From: Pararhodobacter sp. CCB-MM2
Lineage (GTDB): Bacteria; Pseudomonadota; Alphaproteobacteria; Rhodobacterales; Rhodobacteraceae
Direction: 5' to 3'
NCBI RefSeq assembly: GCF_001691415.1
Contig: NZ_LRRR01000013.1
Span: forward strand, 1-64,000
DNA: 64,000 nt
Below the pieces are notes generated by a model that saw nothing but the letters and a program-made list of their open reading frames with translations, searched no databases and was not told the origin of the DNA. Within the stretch, counting starts at the first letter, position 1. The number at the start of each line of letters is the position of its first letter. Below, one piece after another: positions 1 through 8,873 of the stretch. The position numbers and the translations under genes are program-made.

Positions 1-7
1 CCCCCGC

Positions 8-33
8 CCAAAGGGGGGCACGCCCCCCTTTGG
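8..33. terminator. 12-bp perfect inverted repeat at left edge
   Basis: The arms CCAAAGGGGGGC (8-19) and GCCCCCCTTTGG (22-33) are exact reverse complements, so a strong hairpin forms with a four-base loop once the innermost pair opens. It is probably the 3'-end hairpin of a plus-strand gene lying to the left of the window. The dispersed GGATATTT element follows immediately, as it does after trpE, the XRE gene and ppk2. Confidence 0.6.
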
Positions 34-36
34 AAA

Positions 37-64
37 CCCCGTGGATATTTGGAGATTAAAGATG
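37..64 (+). repeat. dispersed 3'-end element, copy 1 (overlaps a start codon)
   Basis: The sequence is CCCCGTGGATATTT followed by GGAG, ATTA and AAGATG. It matches the core found at 14659, 28989 and 38107 (plus) and at 14720, 23631 and 29061 (minus). Here the GGAG and ATG of the element sit where the ribosome binding site and start codon of the acyl-CoA synthetase gene are needed. Confidence 0.6.
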
Positions 65-2080
65 GGCAGCGAGCCCGCGATCCTGTCTGCCAATACGCGC
101 TTGTCGCGCCTGATGCGTCCGCGTTCCATCGCGGTGCTGGGTGCCGGTTGGGCGAAGAACGTGATCGACCAATGCCGCAAGATGGGCTTTGACGGGCCGG
201 TCTGGCCGGTGCATCCGACGCGCGAGGAGATCTCGGGCGTGCCCTGCGTGCGATCTCTGGCCGAGCTGCCGGAGGCGCCGGATGCCGTCTTCATCGGCGT
301 GAACCGCTTCGCCACCATCGAGGTCGTGCGCGAATTGGCGGCGATGGGTGCGGGCGGCGCGATCTGCTTTGCCTCGGGCTGGGAGGAATCGGGCGAGGCC
401 GGCCTGCAGGCGCAGTTGGTCGAGGCCGCGGGCGCGATGCCGATCCTCGGGCCGAATTGCTATGGGGTCATCAACTACCTCGACGGTGCGCTTTTGTGGC
501 CCGATGAACATGGCGGGCGACGGGTCGAGAGCGGCGTCGCGCTGATCAGCCAGTCGTCGAACATCGTCATCAACCTGACCATGCAGAAGCGCGGGCTGCC
601 GGTGGCCTATGTCGCGTGCCTGGGCAATGCGGCGCAGGTGGGCTTGGCCGAACTCGCGGGCGCGGTACTGGCGGATGAGCGGGTCACGGCTTTGGGCATG
701 TATGTCGAGGGGATCGACGACGCGCCGGCTTTCGCCGCCTTGGCCGAGGCCGCGCGGGCGGCGGGCAAGGGCATCGTCGTGGTGAAGTCCGGCAAGACCG
801 AGGCCTCACGCGCGGCGGCGGCCTCGCATACCGCCTCTCTGGCCGGCGGGGGCGCGGCATCGTCCGCCTACCTGCGGCAGGCGGGGATCGCCGAGGTCGA
901 CACCCTCGCCGCGCTGATCGAGGTGTTGACTGTGTTCCATGTGCACGGGCCGGGGATCGGCGCGCGGCTGTGTTCGCTGTCCTGCTCGGGTGGCGAGGCC
1001 GGGTTGGTCGCCGATCTGGGGGCGCGGGCGGGCGTGACGTTCGAGCCGCCGACTGACGCGCAAAAGGACCGGCTAGGCGCCGTGCTCGGCCCCTTGGTCG
1101 CACTGGCCAACCCGTTGGATTACCACACCTTCATCTGGGGCGACGGGCCGAAGACCGAGGAGGTCTTCACCGCGATGTTGGAAGGCTATGACGCCGGCAT
1201 CTACATCATCGACCCGCCACGCCCCGACCGCTGCGATCCGGCCAGCTTCGAGCCCGCGATCAAGGCCATCGAGGTAGCGCAGGCGGTGACGGGCAAGCCC
1301 GCCTTCCCGGTCTCCTCGCTGCCCGAGAATTTCGACGAAGAGCGCGCAGCGGCGATGATCGAGCGAGGCATCGCCCCGCTGATGGGGCTGGAGACGGCCC
1401 TAGAAGCGCTGGTTGCGGCGCAGCGTCCGGCCGGATTGTCAGGGTGGCGGCCGTGGCGCGTCGTTGACGCCGGTGAGGCCGTGTTGATCGACGAAGCGAA
1501 GGCAAAGGCGATGCTGGCCGAGGCTGGGATCGGTGTGCCGAAGGGCGTGACGGCGGCCGGGTTGACGGCGCTGGATGTGCTCGGGTTGAAGGCCCCCTTC
1601 GCGCTGAAGGGGTTGGGCTTCGCGCACAAGACCGAGGCCGGGGCGGTCCGGTTGGGCGTCACCGATCCTTGCGACGAGGACGAAATGCCGGGCGCAGTTG
1701 GCTATCTCTGCGAGGAGATGGTCGTGGGGGGCCTTGCCGAACTGCTGGTCGGTATCCGTCGCGACCCGGTCTATGGCGCGACGCTGACGCTGGGCATGGG
1801 CGGCGTGACGGCGGAACTGCTGGCCGATACGGTCACGCTGGTCGCGCCGGTCACCCGGGCCGAGATCGAGACGGCGCTGAAGGGGCTGAAGCTCTGGCCG
1901 CTGCTCGACGGCTGGCGGGGCCGCGCGAGGCCGGCAGTAGGCCGGGCCATCGACGCCGCGCTGGCGATGCAATCAATGATGGCGGCCGATCCGGCGCTGC
2001 AGGAGATCGAGGTGAACCCCTTGATCCTGACGGCAACGGAAGCGGTCGCGGTAGATGCAGTTATCTGGAGGACAAGCTGA
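62..2080 (+). CDS. ADP-forming acyl-CoA synthetase (acetate-CoA ligase family)
   Basis: This is a 672-residue single-chain NDP-forming acyl-CoA synthetase. Such enzymes make an acyl-CoA from a carboxylate, CoA and ATP through a phosphohistidine. The order is an N-terminal CoA-binding Rossmann domain (about 10-130, with GAGWAKN near the start), succinyl-CoA-ligase-like domains (about 140-450, with LGPNCYGV and the catalytic histidine at about 256 in AAASHTASLAGG) and a C-terminal ATP-grasp half (about 460-670, ending EIEVNPLIL). I chose the ATG at 62 because GGAG lies seven bases upstream; a GTG at 41 in the same frame lacks a ribosome binding site. The TGA overlaps the caiD ATG by one base, so the two are coupled. 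Pairing with CaiD suggests a carnitine, crotonobetaine or similar acid as substrate; this is inferred from context only. Confidence 0.85.
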   Translation: MGSEPAILSANTRLSRLMRPRSIAVLGAGWAKNVIDQCRKMGFDGPVWPVHPTREEISGVPCVRSLAELPEAPDAVFIGVNRFATIEVVRELAAMGAGGAICFASGWEESGEAGLQAQLVEAAGAMPILGPNCYGVINYLDGALLWPDEHGGRRVESGVALISQSSNIVINLTMQKRGLPVAYVACLGNAAQVGLAELAGAVLADERVTALGMYVEGIDDAPAFAALAEAARAAGKGIVVVKSGKTEASRAAAASHTASLAGGGAASSAYLRQAGIAEVDTLAALIEVLTVFHVHGPGIGARLCSLSCSGGEAGLVADLGARAGVTFEPPTDAQKDRLGAVLGPLVALANPLDYHTFIWGDGPKTEEVFTAMLEGYDAGIYIIDPPRPDRCDPASFEPAIKAIEVAQAVTGKPAFPVSSLPENFDEERAAAMIERGIAPLMGLETALEALVAAQRPAGLSGWRPWRVVDAGEAVLIDEAKAKAMLAEAGIGVPKGVTAAGLTALDVLGLKAPFALKGLGFAHKTEAGAVRLGVTDPCDEDEMPGAVGYLCEEMVVGGLAELLVGIRRDPVYGATLTLGMGGVTAELLADTVTLVAPVTRAEIETALKGLKLWPLLDGWRGRARPAVGRAIDAALAMQSMMAADPALQEIEVNPLILTATEAVAVDAVIWRTS

Positions 2081-2883
2081 TGGACCTGAGCCACGATATC
2101 ACCGAGGGCCCGATCAAGACCCGCCGCGTCGGCGGCATTCTGGAGGTCACTCTGGACCGGCCCAAGGCCAATTCCATCGACCTCGCCACCAGCCGGATCA
2201 TGGGCGACGTGTTCAAGGCTTTCCGCGATGACGAGGGCTTGCGCGTGGCGATCCTGCGCGCCGAGGGCGAGAAATTCTTCTGCCCCGGCTGGGACTTGAA
2301 AGCCGCGGCGGGCGGCGATGCCGTCGATGGCGATTACGGCGTCGGCGGCTTCGGGGGCTTGCAGGAGCTGCCGAACCTGAACAAGCCGGTGATCGCGGCG
2401 GTGAATGGCATCTGCTGCGGCGGCGGGCTGGAACTGGCCTTGAGCGCGGATCTGATCCTCGCGTCGGAGAATGCGACGTTTGCGCTGCCCGAGATCCGCT
2501 CGGGCACCGTGGCCGATGCGGCCTCGATCAAACTGCCGAAGCGTATCCCTTATCACGTCGCTATGGACCTGCTGCTGACGGGCCGCTGGTTCGACGTGCA
2601 GGAGGCGCAGCAATGGGGGCTGATCAAGGAGATCTGCCCGCAGGACGCATTGCGCGAGAAGGCCTGGGATCTGGCGCGGCTGCTGGAATCGGGCCCTCCG
2701 CTGGTCTTTGCGGCGATCAAGGAAGTGGTGCGCGAGGCCGAGGCGATGCGCTTCCAGGATGCACTGAACCGCATCACCAAGCGGCAGCTGGCGACGGTCG
2801 ACAAGCTCTATGGCTCCGAGGACCTGATGGAGGGCCAGATCGCCTTCACCGAGAAGCGCGACCCGGTCTGGAAAGGCTGCTGA
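2080..2883 (+). CDS. caiD: CaiD-like crotonobetainyl-CoA hydratase (enoyl-CoA hydratase family)
   Basis: The product has 267 residues and the crotonase fold. The start is the ATG overlapping the previous TGA, with CTGGAGGA just upstream; the longer open frame to the left is only read-through of the previous gene. From memory it follows E. coli CaiD closely: ILEVTLDRPKANSID, EKFFCPGWDLKAA, NKPVIAAVNG, GGGLELALSAD (oxyanion-hole loop), FALPEIRSGTVAD and the C-terminal EKRDPVWKG signature. CaiD hydrates crotonobetainyl-CoA to carnitinyl-CoA. With the upstream CoA ligase this makes a minimal activation-hydration module. No CaiB-type CoA transferase or carnitine dehydrogenase is nearby, so the exact substrate is not proven. 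Confidence 0.82.
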   Translation: MDLSHDITEGPIKTRRVGGILEVTLDRPKANSIDLATSRIMGDVFKAFRDDEGLRVAILRAEGEKFFCPGWDLKAAAGGDAVDGDYGVGGFGGLQELPNLNKPVIAAVNGICCGGGLELALSADLILASENATFALPEIRSGTVADAASIKLPKRIPYHVAMDLLLTGRWFDVQEAQQWGLIKEICPQDALREKAWDLARLLESGPPLVFAAIKEVVREAEAMRFQDALNRITKRQLATVDKLYGSEDLMEGQIAFTEKRDPVWKGC

Positions 2884-2893
2884 TCCCGGCACA

Positions 2894-2912
2894 GGTGGGG
2901 TGAAACCCCACC
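2894..2912. terminator. small hairpin after caiD
   Basis: GGTGGGG (2894-2900), loop TGAAA, CCCCACC (2906-2912), followed by CTACG. It lies 11 bases after the caiD stop and is probably the 3' end of that operon. There is no U-run, so it may be a repeat-type hairpin rather than a strong intrinsic terminator. Confidence 0.4.
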
Positions 2913-2977
2913 CTACGGCGGCGCGCTTGCACCCTGAGCGCGCCGCGGCTATCCCCGGCGGGAAAGGGTTCCTGCCG

Positions 2978-4285
2978 ATGCCATTGCTCCTGCGCCTGTA
3001 TCTGGGTTTCGCTGCCATCTCAGGGCCGTTCTGGCGCTGGATGCTGCGGCGCCGGCTGGCACAGGGCAAGGAACACGCGACCCGCGCGACCGAGAAGCTG
3101 GGGCAATACACGCAGCCGCGCCCCGAGGGGCCGCTCCTGTGGTTCCATGCCGTTTCCGTCGGCGAGGCGCTGGCGCTGATCACGCTGATCAACCGCCTTC
3201 TGGCCGCGTATCCGGCGCTCAACATCCTGATCACCACGCATTCCGTCGCCTCGGAACAGGCGCTGGCGGCGCGGAACCTGCCGTCCCGGGTCCTCCACCA
3301 ATTCGCCCCCGCCGACCATCCGGCCATCCTTGGGCGGTTTCTGGCCCGTTGGCGCCCGGATGCGCTGATCGTCGCCGAGGCCGACCTCTGGCCGGTGATG
3401 CTGACCCGGGCCCACCGCGCCGGACTGCCGATGGTCCTGATGAACACGCATGTCACGCCGCGCCGCTACCGTCGCCGGCGGCGCATGGCGCGGACCAACG
3501 GCTATCTGATGAACCTCTTCGACCGGATCCTCGTGCAGGACGCGGAGTCGCTGGAGATGTTCAAGGACCTTGGCGCGCCGGCGTCGAAAATGTCGGTGAT
3601 GGGCGTCCTCAAGGCCGCCTCGGACCCACTGCCGGACCTGCCCGACGAGCGGGCGCGCCTTGCGGCAGAGATCGGCGACCGGCCGGTCTGGCTGGCCGCC
3701 TCCACCTGGGCGGTGGAGGAGCCGCAGATCCTTGATGCCGCAATTGCCGCAGCCGAAACGGTGCCGGGCCTTCTGTGCCTGATCGCCCCGCGCCAGCCCA
3801 AGGCCTGCGACCAGACCGAGGCCGCCGCCCGCGCCCGCTTCGCGTATGTTGCCCGCCGCTCTCGCGGGGAGCCGATCACGTCTCAGACGCAGGTCTATAT
3901 CGCCGACACGATCGGCGAGATGGGTCTGTGGTATCGCCTGTCGCCCATCGCCTTTGTCGGCAATTCCCTGCCCTCGGGCCCGCAGCCGATGACCGGACAC
4001 AACCCCTTCGAACCCGCGGCCCTTGGCGCCATGGTCCTGCACGGCCCCGAGGTGAATTCCTTTGCCGAGGCTTATGCCTGGCTCAAGGCCGAGGGGGGCA
4101 CGCTGGAAGTGGCGGACGGCCCTGCCCTCGCCCGTGCTATCATCGCGGCGCAAGATCCCGCCTTCCGCCGGCCCTATGTCGAGGGCGCCAGCCGGGTCCT
4201 TGCCGCCAATATGCACCCGCTGGACGAGGCCTTGGCGGCGATGGAGGCCGTCATCGCGCAGATCCCGGCACCGACCGCCGACTGA
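2978..4285 (+). CDS. waaA: 3-deoxy-D-manno-octulosonic acid (Kdo) transferase
   Basis: The product has 435 residues, the usual WaaA/KdtA length. It transfers Kdo from CMP-Kdo to lipid A precursor at the inner membrane. An N-terminal membrane-anchoring stretch (LLLRLYLGFAAISGPFWRWML) is followed by a GT-B glycosyltransferase. The LWFHAVSVGEALAL block, the ITTHSVAS block, EADLWPVM and the C-terminal AFVGNSL...GHNPFEPAALG block are typical of the family. The frame opens at 2900, but the ATG at 2978 has GGAAAGG upstream and starts the conserved N terminus. The gene appears to be transcribed alone. Confidence 0.9.
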   Translation: MPLLLRLYLGFAAISGPFWRWMLRRRLAQGKEHATRATEKLGQYTQPRPEGPLLWFHAVSVGEALALITLINRLLAAYPALNILITTHSVASEQALAARNLPSRVLHQFAPADHPAILGRFLARWRPDALIVAEADLWPVMLTRAHRAGLPMVLMNTHVTPRRYRRRRRMARTNGYLMNLFDRILVQDAESLEMFKDLGAPASKMSVMGVLKAASDPLPDLPDERARLAAEIGDRPVWLAASTWAVEEPQILDAAIAAAETVPGLLCLIAPRQPKACDQTEAAARARFAYVARRSRGEPITSQTQVYIADTIGEMGLWYRLSPIAFVGNSLPSGPQPMTGHNPFEPAALGAMVLHGPEVNSFAEAYAWLKAEGGTLEVADGPALARAIIAAQDPAFRRPYVEGASRVLAANMHPLDEALAAMEAVIAQIPAPTAD

Positions 4286-4439
4286 TCGCGGTCTGTGTAT
4301 CTGGCGTCACCGCACGCCACTCTGCGCGCATCTGCACAAACCTGTGCACTCAGGGACGAGCGATCACGCATTCGCGACCCCCGTTCGGCGCGACCTCGGC
4401 CTATCCTTGCGCGACGACGTTTCACCCAAGGAGTTTCCG

Positions 4440-4898
4440 ATGCCCCGCCTCATGACCGCGCTCGCCACTGTCGCCGCGCTCGCTCTGCCCGGCCTCGCCA
4501 ATGCCCAGGACATGGACCCCAATGTTGCGGCTCGCCAGTCGCTGATGGACCTTTACGCCTACAACCTCGGCGTGTTGGGCGGCATGGCCCAAGCCCGCAT
4601 CGACTATGATGCCGACCTCGCCTCGGCCGCCGCGACCAGCCTGTACCATCTGTCGATGGCCGGGACCGAGCGCATGTGGGCCGAAGGCACCGACAACATG
4701 AGCGTCGAAGGCACCCGAGCCCTGCCCGCCATCTGGGACAATGCGGAAGACTTCGAGGCGCATGAAGCCGCGCTGGTCACCGCCGCCGAGGCGATGATGG
4801 AAGCGGCTGGCACCGACCTCGCGTCGCTGCAGGGTGCAATGGGCGGCCTCGGTCGCGCTTGTGGTGCCTGCCACCAGACCTACCGTCAGCCGGAATAA
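4440..4898 (+). CDS. cytochrome c' (c-556 type)
   Basis: This is a 152-residue periplasmic monoheme protein. A signal peptide of about 22 residues ends LANA before QDMDPN. A four-helix-bundle body rich in acidic residues and alanine follows. The haem motif CGACH sits near the C terminus (about 141-145), as in cytochromes c'. AGGAG lies just before the ATG. The diheme cytochrome gene starts 15 bases after the stop, so the two are co-transcribed and may pass electrons to each other. Members of this family bind NO or act as small electron carriers; which applies here cannot be read from the sequence. Confidence 0.85.
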   Translation: MPRLMTALATVAALALPGLANAQDMDPNVAARQSLMDLYAYNLGVLGGMAQARIDYDADLASAAATSLYHLSMAGTERMWAEGTDNMSVEGTRALPAIWDNAEDFEAHEAALVTAAEAMMEAAGTDLASLQGAMGGLGRACGACHQTYRQPE

Positions 4899-4913
4899 GA
4901 ACGGACTAAGTGC

Positions 4914-5828
4914 ATGCTGGGTAAGCTTGCCGTAGGACTGGGCGCCCTCGCCGTGATCGGCGGGGGTGTCTTCTGGGTCCTGACCGAACCCTCCGACCTG
5001 TCGGCCGACACACGCGCCGCACTGGAGGCCCATCCCGGCGATACCGAGGCCGGCGAGGCCGTTTTCTGGACTGCGGGCTGCGCCAGCTGCCACACCGCGC
5101 CCGGCCTGTCCGTCGGTGCCAGCGACGAGGAACGGCTGACCCTTTCGGGCGGGCGGGCCTTCGCCACGCCCTTCGGCACCTTCCACGCGCCGAATATCTC
5201 GATGGATCCGGATCAGGGCATCGGCAGCTGGACGCTGCCGGACTTCGCCCGCGCCGTGATGCAGGGCGTCTCACCCGAGGGCGCGCATTACTACCCGGCC
5301 TTCCCCTACACGACCTACACCCATGCCACGCCCGAGGATATCGCCGACCTCTGGGCCTTCTGGCAGACGCTGCCCGCCGACGCGACGCCGTCGCAGCCGC
5401 ATGAGGTCAGCTTCCCGTTCAACCAGCGCCGCATCCTCGGCGGTTGGAAATTCCTGAATTTCAGCGAAGACTTCGCCACGCCCGCCTTTGACGATCCCGA
5501 GCTGGATCGCGGCCGCTATCTGGTCGAGGCTTTGGGGCATTGTGCCGAATGCCACACGCCGCGCGATGCGCTGGGCGGCATGGATCGTAGCGCCTGGCTG
5601 GCGGGGGCAGACAACCTCGTGGGTGAGGGTCACATCCCGGCCTTGCCGCCCGAGGGCTGGGGCGCGCTGGACATCTCGGCCTATCTGGAGACCGGCTTCA
5701 CCCCGGAATTCGACTCGGCCGGGGGTGAAATGGCGGATGTCGTCGCCAACTTAAGCCGGATCGCCGCCCCGGACAGGGCGGCCATCGCGGCCTATCTCGT
5801 CGCGCTCAGAGCATCGCCCAGTCAGTGA
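4914..5828 (+). CDS. membrane-anchored diheme cytochrome c
   Basis: The product has 304 residues. An uncleaved N-terminal anchor (about 4-23, GKLAVGLGALAVIGGGVFWVL) places two class-I cytochrome c domains in the periplasm. Haem motifs are CASCH (56-60) and CAECH (210-214). It resembles the two-haem cytochrome subunits that accept electrons from periplasmic alcohol, aldehyde or sorbitol dehydrogenases (blocks APNISMDPDQGIGSW and FPYTTYTH). It follows the cytochrome c' gene in one operon. No dehydrogenase lies beside it, so its electron donor is unknown. Confidence 0.85.
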   Translation: MLGKLAVGLGALAVIGGGVFWVLTEPSDLSADTRAALEAHPGDTEAGEAVFWTAGCASCHTAPGLSVGASDEERLTLSGGRAFATPFGTFHAPNISMDPDQGIGSWTLPDFARAVMQGVSPEGAHYYPAFPYTTYTHATPEDIADLWAFWQTLPADATPSQPHEVSFPFNQRRILGGWKFLNFSEDFATPAFDDPELDRGRYLVEALGHCAECHTPRDALGGMDRSAWLAGADNLVGEGHIPALPPEGWGALDISAYLETGFTPEFDSAGGEMADVVANLSRIAAPDRAAIAAYLVALRASPSQ

Positions 5829-6073
5829 AACGATGGGTCGGTCCCGGCTTTTGCGGGGCCGGCTGCGGGGCGTTCTTGCGCTGGTTGGTCGACATTTTCC
5901 TGTCCTTGGTTTTACTGCCACGATCCGTCTTCGAATCGCGCCGGTTACATCCATCTGTCGCGTGCCGATCGCAAGAGGTTCAATCAGCATTGCGTCGTTT
6001 TCTGGGCCAAAGCGCGACAGCCTCGGCGGAAGGTCGCCCAGCGTGCTTTCGCGCTTGACTTGAGCCGGGCCCG
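5829..6073. other. intergenic stretch before alr
   Basis: These 245 bases hold no supported gene. Two overlapping short plus-strand frames (5825 and 5833) have no homology that I recognise and no good ribosome binding site. The stretch probably carries the alr promoter, but I cannot point to convincing -35/-10 boxes. Confidence 0.4.
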
Positions 6074-7135
6074 ATGGCCAAACCTGCCAGCATGAGTGCC
6101 GCACGCCTGACCATCGATCTCGACGCCATTGCCAGCAACTGGCAGCGGCTTTCCCGTCTCTCCCGTACGGAAACGGGGGCGACCATCAAGGCCGACGCCT
6201 ATGGCCTTGGCGCGGCACGGGTAGCGCGCCGACTGGCCGATGCGGGCGTCCGCACCTTTTTCGTGGCCTTGGCCGAGGAAGGCGCCGCGATCCGGCAAGC
6301 CGTTGGCACCGGTCCTCGCATCTTCGTCTTCTCGGGCCACATGGCCGGTGATGCGCAACCCCTGCGCAACCTCGACCTGATCCCGCTGATCAACTCGGCC
6401 GAGCAGATGGCCCGCCATGCCGAAAGCCTGCCGGCCCATCCGTTCGGCGTGCAGCTGGACAGCGGCATGAACCGGTTGGGCATGGAGGCCGCCGAATGGG
6501 CCGCCGTCCGTCAGGTCGGTCTGGGGGCGTCCCCCCAACTGATCATGTCGCACCTCGCCTGCGCCGACGAGCCGCAACATCTAATGAACGCGGAACAGCT
6601 GGATAAGTTTCAGGAAATGACCCGTGGACTGGAGGCGCCGCGCTCGCTGGCCGCCACCGGCGGGATACTTCTGGGCCCGTCTTACCACTTCGATCTGTGC
6701 CGTCCTGGCATCGGCCTCTACGGCGGTTTGCCCTTCGACGAAGCCCAGCCGGTGGTCACCCTGTCGCTGCCCGTCGTGCAGGTGCGCGATGTCGAACCGG
6801 GTGAGGCCGTGGGCTATTCCTGCACCTGGGTCGCGTCCCGTCCGTCGCGCATCGCGACGGTCGCCGCGGGCTATGCGGATGGCCTTCTGCGCACGCTCTC
6901 GGGCAAGGCGACCCTTTGGGCCGGCGACACGCCCTGCCCCGTCGTGGGCCGCGTATCAATGGACCTGATCACCGTGGACGTCACCGACCTGCCCGAGGAA
7001 CCCGAGGCGCTGGACATCCTCTCGCGTCACCAGACGGTCGACGCCTTGGCGGATCAGGGCGGGACCATCGGCTACGAGATCCTAACCTCTCTGGGCGCGC
7101 GCTATCGCCGCCGCTATATCGGAGCCGGGGCGTGA
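6074..7135 (+). CDS. alr: alanine racemase
   Basis: The 353-residue product is a PLP enzyme that interconverts L- and D-alanine for peptidoglycan. The PLP lysine is K39 in [11 protein letters not shown]. The second catalytic base is the tyrosine in [31 protein letters not shown] and [16 protein letters not shown] are standard Alr blocks. The ATG at 6074 and another at 6092 both lack a strong ribosome binding site, so the exact start is uncertain by six codons. The stop overlaps the GTG of the next gene, giving an alr-permease-ATPase operon. Confidence 0.93.
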   Translation: MAKPASMSAARLTIDLDAIASNWQRLSRLSRTETGATIKADAYGLGAARVARRLADAGVRTFFVALAEEGAAIRQAVGTGPRIFVFSGHMAGDAQPLRNLDLIPLINSAEQMARHAESLPAHPFGVQLDSGMNRLGMEAAEWAAVRQVGLGASPQLIMSHLACADEPQHLMNAEQLDKFQEMTRGLEAPRSLAATGGILLGPSYHFDLCRPGIGLYGGLPFDEAQPVVTLSLPVVQVRDVEPGEAVGYSCTWVASRPSRIATVAAGYADGLLRTLSGKATLWAGDTPCPVVGRVSMDLITVDVTDLPEEPEALDILSRHQTVDALADQGGTIGYEILTSLGARYRRRYIGAGA

Positions 7136-7929
7136 CCTCTTCGTCCCCGGTCGCCGCGCGGCTGTTCGGGGCGACAGGACGCGCGACGGCCAATGCCATG
7201 GGCGCGCTGGGTCGGTTCCTCGGCTTCGCGCTGCAATCCTTGGGCTGGATGCTGCGCCCGCCCTTCCATCTGCGTGAACTCGGCGCCCAACTGATGCAGA
7301 TCGGCTGGTTCTCCCTGCCCGTGGTCGGCATGACCGCTCTGTTCACCGGCGCCGCACTGGCGCTGCAGATCTTCGCGGGATCGGCCCGCTATGGCGCAGA
7401 ATTTGCCGTCCCTTCGATTACCGCGATCGGCATGGTGCGCGAGTTGGGCCCGGTGCTGGGCGGGTTGATGGTCGCGGCGCGCGTCGCCTCGTCGATCGCG
7501 GCCGAGATCGGCACGATGAAGGTCTCCGAACAGCTCGACGCCCTGCGCACCCTCGCGGTTGAGCCGATGCAATATCTGACCGTCCCGCGCCTCGTGGCGG
7601 CGACGCTGGCGATGCCGGTGCTGGTCGCGGTGGGCGATTCCATCGGGATCCTCGGCGGCTATGCGGTCGGCGTGTCGCGGCTGGGCTTCGACGGCCCGAC
7701 CTATCTGCACAACACACTGGATTTCCTTGAATTCTGGGACGTGGCCTCGGGGATGGTGAAGGGCGCGGTGTTCGGCTTCCTCGTGGCGCTGTCGGGCTGC
7801 TATTTCGGCATGAACTCGGGCCGGGGCGCGCAGGGCGTGGGCGAGGCGACCAAATCCGCCGTGGTCCTCGCCTCGGTGCTGATCCTCGCCGCCAATTACC
7901 TGCTGACCGAGGCCTTCTTCTCCGCATGA
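7132..7929 (+). CDS. MlaE-family ABC permease (lipid-transport type)
   Basis: The product has 265 residues. The start is a GTG overlapping the alr TGA (GTGA) with GGAG upstream; the frame extends further left only as an alr shadow. MlaE/YrbE features are present: an amphipathic N terminus, several membrane spans, and the cytoplasmic coupling block [37 protein letters not shown] (shown here only to locate it, in three parts: [30 protein letters not shown]). These permeases move phospholipids between membranes. No MlaD (MCE) or MlaC gene is adjacent, so the partner must be elsewhere. It is translationally coupled to both neighbours. Confidence 0.85.
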   Translation: MTSSSPVAARLFGATGRATANAMGALGRFLGFALQSLGWMLRPPFHLRELGAQLMQIGWFSLPVVGMTALFTGAALALQIFAGSARYGAEFAVPSITAIGMVRELGPVLGGLMVAARVASSIAAEIGTMKVSEQLDALRTLAVEPMQYLTVPRLVAATLAMPVLVAVGDSIGILGGYAVGVSRLGFDGPTYLHNTLDFLEFWDVASGMVKGAVFGFLVALSGCYFGMNSGRGAQGVGEATKSAVVLASVLILAANYLLTEAFFSA

Positions 7930-8666
7930 TCCGCGCCGATGCCCTCCACAAGTCCTTCGGGGCCAAGACGGTCCTGAACGGTGTCAGTTTCGACCTGCCC
8001 AAGGGCGAGAGCCTCGTGGTGATCGGCGGCTCGGGCACCGGCAAGTCGGTACTGCTGAAATGCCTTCTGGGGCTGGAGCGCCCGGACAGCGGCCATGTCA
8101 CCCTCGCCGGTCTGACCGACGCCGGCCCGCGCGCACTGGCGCCCCATATCGGCATGCTGTTTCAAGGCGCCGCGCTGTTCGACAGCCTGCCCGTCTGGCA
8201 GAACGTGGCCTTCCGCCTGATGCGCGGCACCGGGCGCATGGGCAAGACCGAGGCGAAGTCGCTGGCGATCGAGAAACTCGCCCGCGTGGGCCTTGGCCCC
8301 GCCACGGCGGATCTGTACCCGGCCGAGCTGTCGGGCGGGATGCAGAAACGCGTGGGCCTGGCCCGCGCCATTGCCGGCGACCCGCCGGTCCTGTTCTTCG
8401 ACGAGCCGACGGCGGGCCTCGACCCGATCATGGCCTCGGTGATCAACCGGCTGATCCGATCGGTGGTGACCGAACTGGGCGCGACGGCGCTGACGATCAC
8501 CCACGACATGACGACGCTGCGCGACGTGGCCGACCGGGTGGCGATGCTGCACGAGGGCCGCTTCCACTGGCAGGGCCCGGCGGCCGAGGCCTTCACCAGC
8601 GACGATCCGGTCTTGCGCCAGTTCACCCGCGGCGAGACCGAGGGCCCGATCCCGACGCTGCGCTGA
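7926..8666 (+). CDS. ABC transporter ATPase, MlaF type
   Basis: This 246-residue cytoplasmic ATPase partners the upstream permease. It has Walker A GGSGTGKS (34-41), signature LSGGMQKR, Walker B VLFFDEPTAGLDP and the switch histidine in ITHDM. The ATG overlaps the permease stop (ATGA). The family energises phospholipid trafficking by MlaE-type permeases. Confidence 0.88.
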   Translation: MIRADALHKSFGAKTVLNGVSFDLPKGESLVVIGGSGTGKSVLLKCLLGLERPDSGHVTLAGLTDAGPRALAPHIGMLFQGAALFDSLPVWQNVAFRLMRGTGRMGKTEAKSLAIEKLARVGLGPATADLYPAELSGGMQKRVGLARAIAGDPPVLFFDEPTAGLDPIMASVINRLIRSVVTELGATALTITHDMTTLRDVADRVAMLHEGRFHWQGPAAEAFTSDDPVLRQFTRGETEGPIPTLR

Positions 8667-8873
8667 GCCACTCCGCTGAACCTTCGTGCGGCTTCATCGC
8701 AAGTGCCCGGTACTTCCGCCCTTGATCACGCGACGTCGTCGCGCCGATGTCACAGACCCACCTGTCTGAAAAATTGAGCCTGTTAAGGTTCCCAGAGACC
8801 CCATTATCGACAATACTGATCAGGTATCGCGCGTCGGGGCCGGTTTTCATGGCTCCGCTCGCTGGTTTCTTTT
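8667..8873. other. intergenic stretch before the RCC1-like gene
   Basis: About 207 bases without a supported gene. Base composition becomes visibly more A/T-rich here than in the flanking core genes and stays so through the RCC1-like gene. It presumably holds that gene's promoter; no convincing boxes are claimed. Confidence 0.35.

Noticed and set aside
1771..3456. Long minus-strand open frame of about 560 codons opposite caiD and waaA
   Set aside because: It lies antisense to two strongly supported genes, has Arg/Ala-rich composition typical of high-GC shadow frames, and matches no family.
6074..8666. alr-permease-ATPase as a complete Mla phospholipid system
   Set aside because: There is no MlaD, MlaC or MlaB gene next to it, so only the permease and ATPase can be claimed.
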